DNA of 64,000 nt from Paenibacillus sp. (GCA_031254035.1 JAIRVF010000156.1:24937-88936); one strand, 5' to 3'; positions 54,171 through 64,000 are shown, counted from the first letter of the stretch. Program-made: numbers and translations. Notes: generated from the letters alone by a model not told the origin.

Positions 54171-56082
54171 CAACATCTTCCGGAACAAGCGGACCTACGT
54201 CGCCCACTTCCTGAGCAGCGCCTTCTCGGTCATGATTTTTTTCACTTATGCCATGCTGTCATTTCATCCCGATCTCAAAGGGCAGATCATAGCGGACAGC
54301 ATTACGCTCAGCGTGCTTGGCACGATGGGAATGAACATCTCGCAATATATCGTTTTCGTGTTTTCTTTCCTGTTCCTGCTTTACTCTGCCAGCTCTTTTG
54401 TCAAGCTCCGCAAAAAGGAATTCGGAGTCCTGCTTCTGCTCGGCATGTCACGCAAACAGCTCAACCGGATGCTTTTTATTGAAAATATCGCGATCGGCGT
54501 TGCAGCCATTGTTACAGGCATCGTCGTCGGCGTCGTATTTTCCAAGCTGATCCTGCTGATCTGTGCCTCTATGCTGGCTGTTGAACGCGGACTACCGTTC
54601 TATTTGCCGGGAAAAGCAATTTTGCTGACTGCTGGCAGCTATCTGGCACTGTTTATGGTCGTTGCAGCATTTACGTCGCTCATAACCAAAAAGGGCGCGC
54701 TTGTTGAGCTAATCAAAGCTGAGGACAAACCGAAGCCAGAACCGAGGGCGTCCGTGAGCCTTTCCATCCTGGCTGTTCTGCTGATTGTTTTGGGGTACGC
54801 CTGCGTCTTCCTGTTCGCGCTGCGTCGCATCTTCTCGTTTGTCTTGCTGTTTGGCGGCGTAATTCTGGTCATTATCGGGACCTACTTCCTCTTCACCCAG
54901 CTCAGCGTGTACGTCATGCGGGCCTTAAAAAACAGACCTCATTTCGTGTTTAAACGGACAAATCTGCTGACCGTTTCCGAACTGGTCTACCGGATGAAAG
55001 ACAATGCGGTCATGTTTTTTATGGTGGCGATCATTTCGGCAACCGCTTTTACCGGTATAGGGACGGCCCTCGCCATCGGTGATCCCGGACTTACAGCGAT
55101 GAAAAACCCTTATGCCTTTACGTATACCTCCTTTCCCGGACCTGATGGATATAATTCATCCAGAGAGAAACATGTCCGACTGATTGAGCAGATGCTAAAA
55201 AAAGAGGGATTTGCCTACCAGATGGCCTCGTACGTTCCGGACTATGCGGATGACGGAACGATATTGATCCGGCTGAGCGAATATAACCGACTTGCTGCTG
55301 CCCTTGGTTATCCCCAAGAGACACTTCGCAGCGGAGAAACGATAGTATCGCCGTCGTCGGTCACCCAGAAAAATAAGTACAAGCTGGAAGGACTTCAGAC
55401 CGATCAGGTTACGATAGCAAAGGCCTCGAGTACGTTAACCCTGCATACTGTCAAGGCGCTGCCTCATATTGTCATTCCTGATGCATTTGGCGGCTCATTG
55501 ATCATTACGGATTCCGATTACGGGATGCTGAAGAAGGATACTGAATTCATGCCGAGATATACGGAGTTCGTCGTTCCAGAGTGGCGTAACACGCGTGCGG
55601 TTAGCGAAGAAATATCCAAAACCCTCAATTCAGAAACATCGGGGGAGCAAAATTTTGCTTTTAACTTTAACGCGCTTGTCTTGGATTGGCTGCATTCCAA
55701 GCAGATGAACGGCATACTGCTCATCATCAGTGGACTGGTCGGGATCGTCTTTTTCACCTTTGCCGCAAGCTTTATCTATTTCAGACTTTATGCCGATTTA
55801 TCCAGGGACGAGGAGCAGTACCGGATGATTTCCAAAGTGGGACTCAGCCGCAAGGAACTGGCAAGAATCATTACCCGCCAGCTTGTGCTTATGTTTTTTC
55901 TACCGCTCCTGGTTGCCTTTATTCATAGCAGTGTCGCCTTTATCGCGCTGCAGGGACTCGTAGATTTCTCGGTTATATCCCATACGCTAGCCATCTTCGC
56001 AACGTTTCTCGGGATTCAAGTGATTTATTTCTTCGTTACGCGCTGGCGTTATCTCGGACATTTATATGAAAAAACCATGTAG
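54145..56082 (+). CDS. ABC permease with large external domain (BceB-like)
   Basis: A 645-residue permease with about ten helices and an extracellular domain of roughly 200 residues between helices 7 and 8 (about residues 310-515), the hallmark of BceB. FtsX-like stretches are present near both ends. The ATG at 54145 lies 8 bases after AGGAGG; the ATG at 54139 is too close (2 bases). The start overlaps the ATPase gene by 26 bases. It acts as both transporter and co-sensor with the BceS-like kinase. Confidence 0.92.
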   Translation: MNFRQFAFNNIFRNKRTYVAHFLSSAFSVMIFFTYAMLSFHPDLKGQIIADSITLSVLGTMGMNISQYIVFVFSFLFLLYSASSFVKLRKKEFGVLLLLGMSRKQLNRMLFIENIAIGVAAIVTGIVVGVVFSKLILLICASMLAVERGLPFYLPGKAILLTAGSYLALFMVVAAFTSLITKKGALVELIKAEDKPKPEPRASVSLSILAVLLIVLGYACVFLFALRRIFSFVLLFGGVILVIIGTYFLFTQLSVYVMRALKNRPHFVFKRTNLLTVSELVYRMKDNAVMFFMVAIISATAFTGIGTALAIGDPGLTAMKNPYAFTYTSFPGPDGYNSSREKHVRLIEQMLKKEGFAYQMASYVPDYADDGTILIRLSEYNRLAAALGYPQETLRSGETIVSPSSVTQKNKYKLEGLQTDQVTIAKASSTLTLHTVKALPHIVIPDAFGGSLIITDSDYGMLKKDTEFMPRYTEFVVPEWRNTRAVSEEISKTLNSETSGEQNFAFNFNALVLDWLHSKQMNGILLIISGLVGIVFFTFAASFIYFRLYADLSRDEEQYRMISKVGLSRKELARIITRQLVLMFFLPLLVAFIHSSVAFIALQGLVDFSVISHTLAIFATFLGIQVIYFFVTRWRYLGHLYEKTM

Positions 56083-56270
56083 TAATGATTATTTCTTGCA
56101 GGCAGTGAATGTTTGATGCCAAACACCCCCTGATACGTGGCACAACATTACTAGAGGATAAAGGTGGGAACATAGACCGTTGACGCGATCGAAGCACTAG
56201 CCGTTGCAGATGTCGACGATAGGTTAGCACCATGGGCGGTACAGCATTTCGAAAGCCCCCGGAAAATACT

Positions 56271-56310
56271 AAAAGCGATTGTCGCATATTATTGTGGCAG
56301 TCGCTTTTTT
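56271..56310. terminator. Terminator between convergent permease and kinase genes
   Basis: AAAAGCGA(T)TG / CAGTCGCTTTT stem followed by TTTT on the plus strand. The last codons and stop of the leftward kinase lie inside the hairpin. Confidence 0.75.
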
Positions 56311-57446
56311 GGGGTCAAAATCTTGCTTGTGAGTTCGCTGGCACGCCTACCGTGATTTCTACGAATGGGCTGTACAGGGTGCGCAGCTGATTGCTTTGCG
56401 GCATGAAGCGGCAGACATACTGTCATCTTGGTGCCTTCGACAAGGCGGCTGAACACCTGAACGCTTCCTTGATGCATCTCCACGATTTTTTGAATAATGG
56501 AAAGCCCCAGTCCGCTCCCGCCGCCCGAGTGCGTTCGTGATTTATCGGCCTTATAAAACCGTTCGAAAATGTGGGATTGATCCTCCTCCGAGATTCCGAT
56601 GCCTGAATCCTCTACTATGATGGTAACCTGCTGCCCCCCAGCCGTCAGACGAACCTGAATGCTGCCTCCGGCTGGGGTAAACTTGATCGCATTGTGCAGA
56701 AGATTGACCCATACCTGGCTCAGTAGATCGGGGTCGGCTTCAACTGTTACCGGATCCATCTCTGCGGTCATATCCAATTCCTTCTCCTGCCACTGCGGTT
56801 CACAGACCAAAATCAACTTCTGCAGCTGTTTATCCAGCCTGAAGGAAACAGGATTGAACGGATGCTGCTCGGAATCGAGGGAAGCAAGACGCAGCATATT
56901 TTCTGATAGGCGCGACAGTCGTACACTTTCCTGTTCGATAATATTCAGATAATGATCCCGCTCCATCGCGCTAAGCTGCTTTTCCTTCAAAACTCTCGCA
57001 AATCCACTGATAGACGTAAGCGGAGACTGAATCTCATGGGAAACATCCGAAATAAATTCCTGGCGCATCGATTCAAGCTTATTCAGGTCGGCTGCCATGT
57101 TATTGATGCTTTGAATAATCTCGGTAAAAGGTTCATTATCCCTGCCATTAACCGGAATCATTACATTGAAGTCACCCCCCGCAATCCGCTTTAAGGCATC
57201 GATAATCGTCTGAAAAAACTCCAGCTGCCTCTTCCTGCCAATCCTCGATATGATCGATATACATATGCCGAAAATAACAAAACCAAGCATGGAATTTGCC
57301 AGTTGTCTGACCAATCCGCTTATGTGCCATCCGGACAAATAAATCAAATAATACGCAGCCGTCCAGCAAACGCATAATGCCGTCAGAACCAGCAACATAA
57401 ATAACGCAATCTTCAGCTTGACCCAGATTCCTTCATTCCTCCTCAT
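56289..57446 (-). CDS. Sensor histidine kinase
   Basis: A 385-residue kinase: TM1 (10-36), a very short external loop, TM2 (46-66), HAMP (about 67-120), dimerisation/phosphoacceptor with H137 (DVSHEIQSPLT), N-box LLHNAIKFTP, and G-boxes DSGIGIS and GSGLGLSI. The C-terminus carries about 30 basic residues. It overlaps the regulator gene stop by four bases (ATGA). Both are divergent from the heterodimeric ABC exporter, so control of that exporter is likely. The external loop is short, so the signal is probably membrane-borne. Confidence 0.92.
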   Translation of the reverse strand: MRRNEGIWVKLKIALFMLLVLTALCVCWTAAYYLIYLSGWHISGLVRQLANSMLGFVIFGICISIISRIGRKRQLEFFQTIIDALKRIAGGDFNVMIPVNGRDNEPFTEIIQSINNMAADLNKLESMRQEFISDVSHEIQSPLTSISGFARVLKEKQLSAMERDHYLNIIEQESVRLSRLSENMLRLASLDSEQHPFNPVSFRLDKQLQKLILVCEPQWQEKELDMTAEMDPVTVEADPDLLSQVWVNLLHNAIKFTPAGGSIQVRLTAGGQQVTIIVEDSGIGISEEDQSHIFERFYKADKSRTHSGGGSGLGLSIIQKIVEMHQGSVQVFSRLVEGTKMTVCLPLHAAKQSAAHPVQPIRRNHGRRASELTSKILTPKKRLPQ

Positions 57447-58120
57447 GACGTCATCTCCAACCTATAGCCAAGGCCGCGGATCGTCCGAATTTGAAACGAA
57501 TGTTCTTTTGCCGAGAAACGTTCACGAAGGCGTTTGATATGCACATCCACCGTCCGTTCGTCTCCTTCGTAATCAAATCCCCAAATGTGTTCGATCAGTT
57601 GGTCGCGGGAGAAGGTTTTGCCGGGGTAGCTCGCCAGTAGAAACAGCAGTTCAAATTCCTTCAGCGGCAGCGTGACCACTTCCTCACTGATATAACATTC
57701 ATAAGTTTTGCGGTTCAGTCGCAGTGAGCCTATTTGAATCTGCTGCGAAGCCGCGATGCGGTAGCGTTTCAGCAGTGCTTTTACACGTACGATAAGTTCC
57801 GGCGGATCAAATGGTTTGACCAGATAATCATCCGTCCCAAGCTCGAACCCTTTCACTTTATGCACAGTTTCGCCTTTGGCGGTCAACATCAATAAAGGAA
57901 GATCCTCATAATCTGCGGCCAGTTCCTTACACAGCTCCCATCCATCCATACCGGGCATCATAAGATCCAAAATGACCAAATCCGCCCGCGCCGTTTCCAT
58001 AACCTTTAACGCTTCATGTCCATTGGCTGCTTCCGCGGTCTGGAATCCTTCACTTTTGAGCAGATGGCTAACCAACTCGCGGATATGCGGATCATCATCC
58101 ACTACAAGAATAAGGGGCAT
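57443..58120 (-). CDS. OmpR-family response regulator
   Basis: A 225-residue regulator. The acidic pocket is DDD at 8-10, D52 in VILDLMMPGMDG is the phospho-acceptor, LTAKGE carries the Thr switch, and LVKPFDP the conserved Lys. A winged-helix domain follows (about 125-225), ending RTIRGLGYRLE. It is translated first in a coupled pair with the kinase. Direct repeats of the kind bound by this family lie in its upstream region. Confidence 0.94.
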   Translation of the reverse strand: MPLILVVDDDPHIRELVSHLLKSEGFQTAEAANGHEALKVMETARADLVILDLMMPGMDGWELCKELAADYEDLPLLMLTAKGETVHKVKGFELGTDDYLVKPFDPPELIVRVKALLKRYRIAASQQIQIGSLRLNRKTYECYISEEVVTLPLKEFELLFLLASYPGKTFSRDQLIEHIWGFDYEGDERTVDVHIKRLRERFSAKEHSFQIRTIRGLGYRLEMTS

Positions 58121-58467
58121 CTTACTGGCTCCTTTCTTTAAAATCTTTAAGACATTTTATCAAGTACCCCTGCTCACTTCAAAGCGGGTTCGTTCTTTTC
58201 AATGGACTTAGACTACATCATTTTTATGAACTGAATATGAACTGTGGAGAGGGGCGCAAGAAAATCACCCTCAAAATGCGGTCTGGTTTCCTAAAAACTA
58301 CATCGATAAAAATTATATTATAATCAAACTTTATCTTGAATCGATTCCATATTATTGTATTATGGATATTATTTGCATCTGGTCAATTATGGGGGATATC
58401 CAGATCGCAAGATACGAAGCTTCAAAAATACACACTTGTTTTGGTTTTGGAATTGGGGGTTTTTCGC
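58121..58467. other. Divergent region between the two-component and exporter genes
   Basis: A 347-bp region. It holds two ATGAACTG direct repeats (separate entry) and, further right, an AT-rich segment with TTGAAT (58336-58341), a 16-base spacer and TATTAT as a candidate exporter promoter. No ORF with a ribosome site exists before 58468. Confidence 0.45.
58226..58244 (+). promoter_or_regulatory. Tandem direct repeats, candidate response-regulator site
   Basis: Two exact ATGAACTG copies (58226-58233 and 58237-58244), start-to-start 11 bp, one helical turn apart, in the divergent region next to an OmpR-family regulator gene. Confidence 0.5.
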
Positions 58468-60213
58468 ATGCAACAACCTAAACAGCAGTCCATGTCGTGG
58501 CTGCTAAAATATCTACGCCCGGTTACGGGCCGACTGCTGGTCTTGTTATTTCTGCTGCTCGCTTCCACCGCAGCTCAACTCATCAACCCGCAAATTGTGC
58601 AGCGGTTTATCGATACGGCCGCAGCTAATGGCATCGTATCCAGCCTGCTTGTACTCGCAGGCATCTATCTTATCTTTGCCGTTCTCAATCAGGTACTGAC
58701 AGTAGCCATTAGCTATCTCGGAAACGACGTCTCCTGGCGCGCCACCAACCAGCTTCGCGGTGACCTGCTCAAGCATTGTCTCCGTTTGGATATGCGCTTT
58801 CATAATATGAAAACGCCCGGCGAAATGATCGAGCGAATCGACGGCGATGTAACCAATATGTCGAACTTTTTCTCCATGTTTATCATTAAGGTTATCGGCA
58901 GCTTCGTGCTTCTCGCCGGTATCCTCGGCTTTATGTTTACAATAAATTGGCCGATTGCGGCGGTGATGACCGTTTTTACGCTGGCTTCGATCGGTGCCAT
59001 GGTGTTTATTCGCGATTTGGGCGTGAAATCATCCAAAGACGAACGTGGAGCCAGCGCGGCCCTGTTCGGTTTTATCGAGGAACGGATCGCAGGTATCGAA
59101 GACGTTCAAACAGGCGGCAATGTGCCGTATGTCATGAATCGTTTCCACCGGGCCATGCGCACCGTATTTCTGAAAGGACGCAGAGCTTGGATGCTGCGGG
59201 TCGTTCCGTGGAACACAACCGTTGTCCTCTTTGCGATCGCCGTTACGGTCGTGCTGCTGCTTGGCGTCCATTACTATCTGACTAAGCAAATCTCTCTGGG
59301 TACGCTTTTCCTCATCTATCAGTACACGCAAATGCTGAACGATCCCATCGAGCAATTGGGCGATCAAGTGCAGGAGTTCCAGAAAGCCAAATCCGGCATG
59401 ATGCGTTCCCAGGAATTGCTGGGCAACCGCAGCGAGATCATCGAAGGAAGTAAAACGGTACTGCCTGATGGAGCGCTCGGATTGGAATTCGACCACGTAA
59501 ACTTTAGTTATAACCCAGATAAGCCCGTTCTTCATGACATTACGTTTTCGGTCCGCCCAGGGGAACGTTTGGGCATTATCGGCCGTACGGGTAGCGGTAA
59601 ATCAAGCCTTAGCCGTGTTCTTCTGCGGTTGTACAACATCAACAGCGGCGTCATTCGGGTTGGAGGCACGAATATCCAAGATTTAAAACTTGAAGCCCTG
59701 TACCGCCGGGTCGGCATGGTCACGCAGGACGTACAGCTGTTTGATGGAACGCTCCGCGAAAACCTGACTCTGTTTGACAGCAGCATTTCAGACGAATACA
59801 TTCTGGAGACGACCGAAGGGCTCGGAATGAAGCAGTGGATCGATTCGCTACCTGAAGGCCTCGACACGCATGTGAAGGCAGGCGGAACTTCCCTTTCAGC
59901 CGGTGAAGCTCAGTTGTTTGCCTTGACACGGGTATTTCTGACCCAGCCAAGTTTGGTCATTCTGGATGAACCGTCATCGCGCCTGGATGCGGCTACCGAA
60001 GCCATGCTGCAAACCGCAGTAGACCAACTTATGATGAACTGCACGGGCATCGTGATCGCACACCGCCTCTCTACACTGGAGCAGGTAGATCACATTATGG
60101 TCCTTGGTGATGGACGGATTCTTGAATTTGGTGAGAGGGAGGTATTGGCCAAGGATCCTTCCTCCCATTATGCACAACTTCTGATTACAGGCAGAGAGGA
60201 GGATTTGGCATGA
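58468..60213 (+). CDS. Heterodimeric ABC exporter, subunit 1
   Basis: A 581-residue half-transporter: six-helix membrane domain (about 20-310) plus a nucleotide-binding domain. Walker [10 protein letters not shown] (372-380), signature LSAGE (476-480; LSGGQ is usual), Walker B with catalytic E501 (LVILDEPSS), and switch H532. The ATG at 58468 follows GGGGG by about 8 bases; the upstream TTG frame is not supported. Its stop overlaps the second subunit's ATG by four bases. Its ATPase residues are intact but its signature is degenerate, the typical half of a one-active-site heterodimer. Confidence 0.9.
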   Translation: MQQPKQQSMSWLLKYLRPVTGRLLVLLFLLLASTAAQLINPQIVQRFIDTAAANGIVSSLLVLAGIYLIFAVLNQVLTVAISYLGNDVSWRATNQLRGDLLKHCLRLDMRFHNMKTPGEMIERIDGDVTNMSNFFSMFIIKVIGSFVLLAGILGFMFTINWPIAAVMTVFTLASIGAMVFIRDLGVKSSKDERGASAALFGFIEERIAGIEDVQTGGNVPYVMNRFHRAMRTVFLKGRRAWMLRVVPWNTTVVLFAIAVTVVLLLGVHYYLTKQISLGTLFLIYQYTQMLNDPIEQLGDQVQEFQKAKSGMMRSQELLGNRSEIIEGSKTVLPDGALGLEFDHVNFSYNPDKPVLHDITFSVRPGERLGIIGRTGSGKSSLSRVLLRLYNINSGVIRVGGTNIQDLKLEALYRRVGMVTQDVQLFDGTLRENLTLFDSSISDEYILETTEGLGMKQWIDSLPEGLDTHVKAGGTSLSAGEAQLFALTRVFLTQPSLVILDEPSSRLDAATEAMLQTAVDQLMMNCTGIVIAHRLSTLEQVDHIMVLGDGRILEFGEREVLAKDPSSHYAQLLITGREEDLA

Positions 60214-62036
60214 CTGTATCCCGATTTATACAACGTCTGTTTACCTATAACATATCGCTGTTTATCGTTAACGGCCTCCTTTGGGGTATCTTCCACTCCC
60301 TTCCCTTGCTCCTCGGGCTTGGGATGCAGTGGTTTTTCGACAGGGCCACCAGCCAGTCGCATGACTACCTGTGGCTCGCCGTCCCATTAATTTTTATCGC
60401 TCTTGTAAGGATCACCCGGGTAGGCGCCTTTTTCTTGGCGTTTTACAAGTGGTGTACTTACATCTACGATATTCAGGCCATTCTCCGTACCAATATGCTG
60501 AAGGGCATTATGCGCTGGCCTGGCCGCAATCTTCCTGCTTCACCGGGGGAAGCGGTAAGCCGGTTCCGCGAAGATGTAGATGAAGTCGTGGAATATGTCG
60601 AGTCCTGGGTGGATTTCTGGGGGCGATTTGCTTTTGCCACCCTCTCCCTCGTCATTATGGCCCGAATTAATTGGCAAATTACCCTTGTCGCTATTCTGCC
60701 GCTGCTCGCGGTGACGCTCTTAAACAATCTTTCGGGCAACCGGGCAAGACGATATGGCCAGCAAAACCGCGAGGCAACTGGACGGATCACCAGCTTTATT
60801 GCGGAATCCTTTGGGGCGGTACAATCTCTAAAATTAGGCCAGGCGGAGGAACATGTCCACCAGCGGTTTGCCCAGCTTAATGAATCACGCCGGCAAGCAG
60901 CGCTGAAAGATAACCTGTTCAAGCAGTGGATGCGCTCGCTCAGTCAGCATGTGTTAAGCATTTGTACAGGTATTATCTTGCTGATGTGTGCATCTGAGAT
61001 GAAGGCCGGTCAGTTCACGGTAGGCGATTTTGCACTCTTCACCTCTTATTTAACGAATATTGCATTCAGTATTTCGCTGTTCGGATATATGGTGTTCCAG
61101 CATAAACGCTTAAAGGTTTCCCTGGACCGGATGAGCATTCTTTTCCGGCCAGGTGAAGAGGAGCGGATTATGGAATTTAGCGAAACTCATCTTTATGGCG
61201 AGCCGCCTGATTTGCCGCTCATCCATAAGGATCCTAAAGAGCGGTTGCAAACGCTGGAAGTTAAAGGGCTCTCCTACTTCTACCCGGATTCGGAAAACGG
61301 GATTGATGATGTGAGCTTTAAGTTGGAGCGTGGGAAGTTTGTCGTGATCACCGGACGGATCGGCTCCGGCAAATCTACGCTGGTACGCGCGCTGCTTGGG
61401 CTGCTGCCGAATTCCAGCGGATCCGTGCACTGGAACAGCAAACCGATTGATCCAGCTTCGTTCCTTATTCCGCCAAGGGCGGCCTATACCCCACAAGTAC
61501 CGCGGTTGTTCAGTGATACGCTCCGGGAAAACATTATTCAGGGAAGCCCGGCTGGTGAGGATAAGCTTGCGCGGGCCATCCATTTGGCTGTCATGGAAAA
61601 GGATATCGAAGACCTGGAAAAAGGCCTCGATACCTTTGTCGGTCCAAGAGGGGTCATGCTGTCCGGTGGTCAGATCCAGCGCGCCGCGACAGCACGGATG
61701 ATGATGACGGACTCGGACTTGTTCATTTTTGATGACCTATCGAGCGCACTGGATGTGGAGACGGAGAAACAGCTGTGGGAGCGGATTTTCAAAGAACGGG
61801 ACGTTACCTGCATCGCCATATCCCACCGCAAGGCGGCGCTTGCACAGGCTGATCATATCATCGTTATGAAGGACGGTCGGATCGAAGCAGAAGGCATCCT
61901 GTCCGATCTGCTGGCGACAAGCACCGAAATGCAGCTTCTGTGGCAGGGAGAAGCCTCGGCAGCGGAAGACGCGGAAGTCGCCGCTGATGCTGAAAACGCA
62001 GCTGATACGGATGAGCCCCTCATAACAGCTACCTAA
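60210..62036 (+). CDS. Heterodimeric ABC exporter, subunit 2
   Basis: A 608-residue half-transporter: membrane domain with six helices (about 15-310), then a nucleotide-binding domain. Walker [10 protein letters not shown] (382-390), consensus signature LSGGQ (484-488), Walker B D508-D509 (LFIFDDLSS, so the catalytic Glu is replaced by Asp), and switch H539. It is paired with subunit 1, whose signature is degenerate, so one composite site is canonical and the other is not. An acidic, Ala-rich tail of about 25 residues ends the protein. Substrate unknown. Confidence 0.9.
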   Translation: MTVSRFIQRLFTYNISLFIVNGLLWGIFHSLPLLLGLGMQWFFDRATSQSHDYLWLAVPLIFIALVRITRVGAFFLAFYKWCTYIYDIQAILRTNMLKGIMRWPGRNLPASPGEAVSRFREDVDEVVEYVESWVDFWGRFAFATLSLVIMARINWQITLVAILPLLAVTLLNNLSGNRARRYGQQNREATGRITSFIAESFGAVQSLKLGQAEEHVHQRFAQLNESRRQAALKDNLFKQWMRSLSQHVLSICTGIILLMCASEMKAGQFTVGDFALFTSYLTNIAFSISLFGYMVFQHKRLKVSLDRMSILFRPGEEERIMEFSETHLYGEPPDLPLIHKDPKERLQTLEVKGLSYFYPDSENGIDDVSFKLERGKFVVITGRIGSGKSTLVRALLGLLPNSSGSVHWNSKPIDPASFLIPPRAAYTPQVPRLFSDTLRENIIQGSPAGEDKLARAIHLAVMEKDIEDLEKGLDTFVGPRGVMLSGGQIQRAATARMMMTDSDLFIFDDLSSALDVETEKQLWERIFKERDVTCIAISHRKAALAQADHIIVMKDGRIEAEGILSDLLATSTEMQLLWQGEASAAEDAEVAADAENAADTDEPLITAT

Positions 62037-62252
62037 GCAAGCAAATATTAATTTCCCCCTTCAGGCAGTCAGTGATAACAGCGTCTAAAGACTTTTGGAC
62101 GAAACACTGCAGATCGGAAGGGGATTTTTTGCCCCCAAAGAAAAAAGAAACCTTCGCATGTTATATGAAATGGTATATTAGAAGTGATGATTCTGAGCGT
62201 ATATGCAAAAAGAAAAGTCCTAAACGTACCTCTAAAAGGAGTGCTCGGTTAC

Positions 62253-63566
62253 ATGCAAATCAAGATAGGCATCATCGGGTTGCAACAGGTCGTAAACAGA
62301 CTATTAAAAGTAATTAAGGCGTTCCCGACATTTGTGCCGGTCGTACGGATCGTGAAGGATGAGGATCAAATCCCCTCCGTCGCTGCACAGCTAATGATAG
62401 AAGTAGAAGTGCTGCTCCTATTTGGCGCGCATTCCCATCGCAAAGTGAAAGATAACGTGAATATCACGGTTCCGGTACATTATGTGCCGCTAACGGGGAC
62501 CGGACTATATAAAACATTATTTCATGCATTGCAGACCGGTTGCCTGAGCGGCGGCATTTCCATCGATTCGCTTACGAAGTCCATGGTGATGAATACCTTC
62601 AAAGACCTTGGGATCGAGCATACGAAGGCAGTTGTCTATAACGGGCCCGCACATGCCTCACCGGACAAGCTGTATGAATTTCATCGCAACCTTTCGGACT
62701 CCGGGGATTGTTCTTTGGCCATTACCGGCGTGGAATCGGTTGGACGCAGGCTGTCCGAGGCTCAAGCCGCCAATGAGTGGCTCATCCCCTCGGATCAGGA
62801 TATGAGCGTCACGCTGGAACGCGCGCTTCTCTCTACGGAGTCCCGCCGCATCAAAGAATCGCAAATCGTTGTCGGAATGATTAAGGTCGACGATTTCGGC
62901 AAGCTGGTCATGAGACGAAGCAATGAACATGAAGTGCAAAAGCTGAAGCTGGATATTCACCGCATGGTACTGGACTATGTCGAATCGCTAGATGGCTACC
63001 TGACATCGCTCGGCGGAGACGAATATTTATTTTTCACGACAAGGGGCATCTTTGAGCGTGAAACTGGAGGTTACAAGACGATTCCGCTGGCCAAAGACGC
63101 TAACCAGTCATTTGGGATTTCCTTGAGTTTGGGAGTAGGATTTGGGACATCAGCCAATGAGGCAGGGACCAATGCGCGGGCTGCCCTCCGCAAATCGAAG
63201 GAAGCAGGGGGAAATACCTGCTTTATTATCCGCGAAGATCAAACTTTAATTGGTCCGCTCGAAATGTCGGATCCCATTCAAACCGTGTTGTCAGCAACGC
63301 ATACGGCATTGATCAAGAAGGCGGAAGACGCCGGCATGACAAGCGCTTATTTAAGCAAGCTGCTGTCTTACACAGCGAAATACGGCAAATATGAATATAC
63401 GGTTCATGAGCTTGCCACTTTGCTAGATATCACAGTCAGAAGCGCCCACCGCTTGCTTTTGCTCTGGATCGATAACGGGCTGGTTGATATCTCAGGCATG
63501 GAAAAGGTCCCGAAGGGAAGACCGCGCCAAATTTACCGTTTCTCTTTTTTGAAGGATAAAACATAA
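62253..63566 (+). CDS. Transcription regulator with GGDEF/GTP-cyclohydrolase-III-like domain and HTH
   Basis: A 437-residue protein in three parts. Residues 1-145 form a Rossmann-like region (IKIGIIGLQQVVNRLL, then VEVLLLFG) that looks like a small-molecule sensor. Residues about 215-365 have a nucleotidyl-cyclase/GGDEF-like pattern with LTSLGGDEYLFF (active-site GGDE), then GISLSLGVGFGTSANEAGTNARAALRKS, as in GTP cyclohydrolase III/GGDEF relatives. Residues about 370-437 hold a winged HTH (ELATLLDITVRSAHRLLLLW). The ATG at 62253 has AGGAG 11 bases before it. Enzymatic activity and DNA target are unknown; it may bind a nucleotide as signal. Confidence 0.7.
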   Translation: MQIKIGIIGLQQVVNRLLKVIKAFPTFVPVVRIVKDEDQIPSVAAQLMIEVEVLLLFGAHSHRKVKDNVNITVPVHYVPLTGTGLYKTLFHALQTGCLSGGISIDSLTKSMVMNTFKDLGIEHTKAVVYNGPAHASPDKLYEFHRNLSDSGDCSLAITGVESVGRRLSEAQAANEWLIPSDQDMSVTLERALLSTESRRIKESQIVVGMIKVDDFGKLVMRRSNEHEVQKLKLDIHRMVLDYVESLDGYLTSLGGDEYLFFTTRGIFERETGGYKTIPLAKDANQSFGISLSLGVGFGTSANEAGTNARAALRKSKEAGGNTCFIIREDQTLIGPLEMSDPIQTVLSATHTALIKKAEDAGMTSAYLSKLLSYTAKYGKYEYTVHELATLLDITVRSAHRLLLLWIDNGLVDISGMEKVPKGRPRQIYRFSFLKDKT

Positions 63567-63603
63567 TCCATTTCTTTCACCTATTTAAAGACGATTAATA
63601 GAT

Positions 63604-63633
63604 TTGTCTTTTTATATCCCCTATCGTTATGAT
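63604..63633 (+). promoter_or_regulatory. Putative promoter of the last gene
   Basis: TTGTCT, 18-base spacer, TATGAT. An imperfect AAAGAC/GTCTTT pair overlaps the -35 and could be an operator. Confidence 0.5.
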
Positions 63634-63668
63634 GGAGTTAATCCACACGAAGAAAGGGGACCATCGCT

Positions 63669-64000
63669 TTGAAAACATTAGAAGAATTGGAAGCGAAGTT
63701 AGCAGAACCTTCTCAAGCGTTAGTTAAAGATTTATCTTCAGTAGACGGGGATATTTTGATTCTTGGAGTAGGCGGCAAGATGGGGCCAAGCTTGGCTCGG
63801 CTGGCTCAAAATGCGATTCGTGAGGGCGGATTAAACAAACGAGTGATCGGCGTATCCCGATTTTCAAACGAAGATGCAAGACGCGAACTTGAAGATGCGG
63901 GAATCGAAACGATTTCCTGCGACTTATTAAATGATGATGAACTCAAGCAGCTGCCCCATGCAGACAACATTATTTATATGGCAGGCAATAAATTCGGGAC
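63669..64000 (+). CDS. NAD(P)-dependent Rossmann-type protein (epimerase/reductase-like), partial at window edge
   Basis: The first 110 residues of a gene that leaves the window. The start is TTG at 63669 with AAAGGGGA upstream; the frame stays open to the end. A nucleotide-binding loop (ILILGVGGKMGPSLARLA) near residue 30 and a second strand (KRVIGVSRFSN) fit an NAD-dependent epimerase/dehydratase. A phrase near the end, NIIYMAGNKFG, also fits this fold. Function cannot be named from this part. Confidence 0.8.
   Translation, partial: MKTLEELEAKLAEPSQALVKDLSSVDGDILILGVGGKMGPSLARLAQNAIREGGLNKRVIGVSRFSNEDARRELEDAGIETISCDLLNDDELKQLPHADNIIYMAGNKFG

Noticed and set aside
51571-56082. Bce-like module as a novel system
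   Set aside because: Gene order, kinase topology and permease layout fit the known Bce-type peptide resistance module, so it is not novel.
1-64000. Transposase, integrase, phage, rRNA or tRNA genes
   Set aside because: None was recognised on either strand; mobility is suggested only by the non-coding repeats.

Overview
The window looks like chromosomal DNA from a Paenibacillus-type Firmicute. This rests on strong AGGAGG ribosome sites, frequent GTG/TTG starts, PerR-type boxes in front of a catalase gene, a copper-amine-oxidase 'stalk' surface protein, Bce-type peptide resistance genes and a LacI/ABC/GH4 sugar operon. No rRNA, tRNA, CRISPR array, phage or transposase gene was seen.

Region 1 (1-19543) is the most unusual part. 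A leftward gene set encodes a secreted/membrane von Willebrand A (vWA) protein, a large tubulin/FtsZ-like protein carrying the GGTGSG signature, an 817-residue partner that looks like a tubulin-type paralogue without that signature, a six-span membrane vWA protein, a small beta-rich protein, a zinc-ribbon P-loop GTPase (DO-GTPase type), and the start of a GTPase-associated (GAP1-like) protein that leaves the window. A short rightward set begins from the same 440-bp intergenic region: a 50-residue membrane peptide and a zinc-ribbon membrane protein. A 590-residue membrane-anchored protein follows further on, and the 5' fossil of a relative of it lies upstream. A polysaccharide deacetylase and a coiled-coil protein lie between fossil and intact gene. 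The set is read here as a membrane-spanning, GTP-driven scaffold or conflict/stress system whose function is unknown. Its leftward half is interrupted by a 1.5-kb island of interspersed hairpin repeats.

Region 2 (19595-27821) holds a secreted acetolactate decarboxylase behind a chemoreceptor gene, a secreted protein of nine Ig-like repeats, a DsbA-family oxidoreductase and a MATE exporter.

Region 3 (27822-35711) is a sugar-utilisation cluster: two ABC permeases, a lipoprotein binding protein, a LacI regulator, a BadF/BadG-type sugar kinase and a family-4 6-phospho-glycosidase, with a good promoter and a cre-like site in front. A second copy of one composite repeat lies inside it.

Region 4 (35712-51353) is mixed: a Bcr/CflA-type MFS exporter with a small upstream ORF, a polytopic membrane protein, a 1419-residue stalk protein with ten FnIII-like repeats, a methyltransferase/glycosyltransferase pair, decayed transporter DNA, an aminoglycoside-phosphotransferase-like kinase, a TauE/SafE permease divergent from a LysR regulator, a catalase with two PerR boxes, and a TPR membrane protein.

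Region 5 (51571-64000) holds a Bce-type two-component system with its ABC transporter, a second two-component system divergent from a heterodimeric ABC exporter, a regulator with a GGDEF/GTP-cyclohydrolase-III-like core and a C-terminal HTH, and the start of a Rossmann-type NAD(P)-dependent protein. All family names come from reading motifs in the translations; no database search was run.
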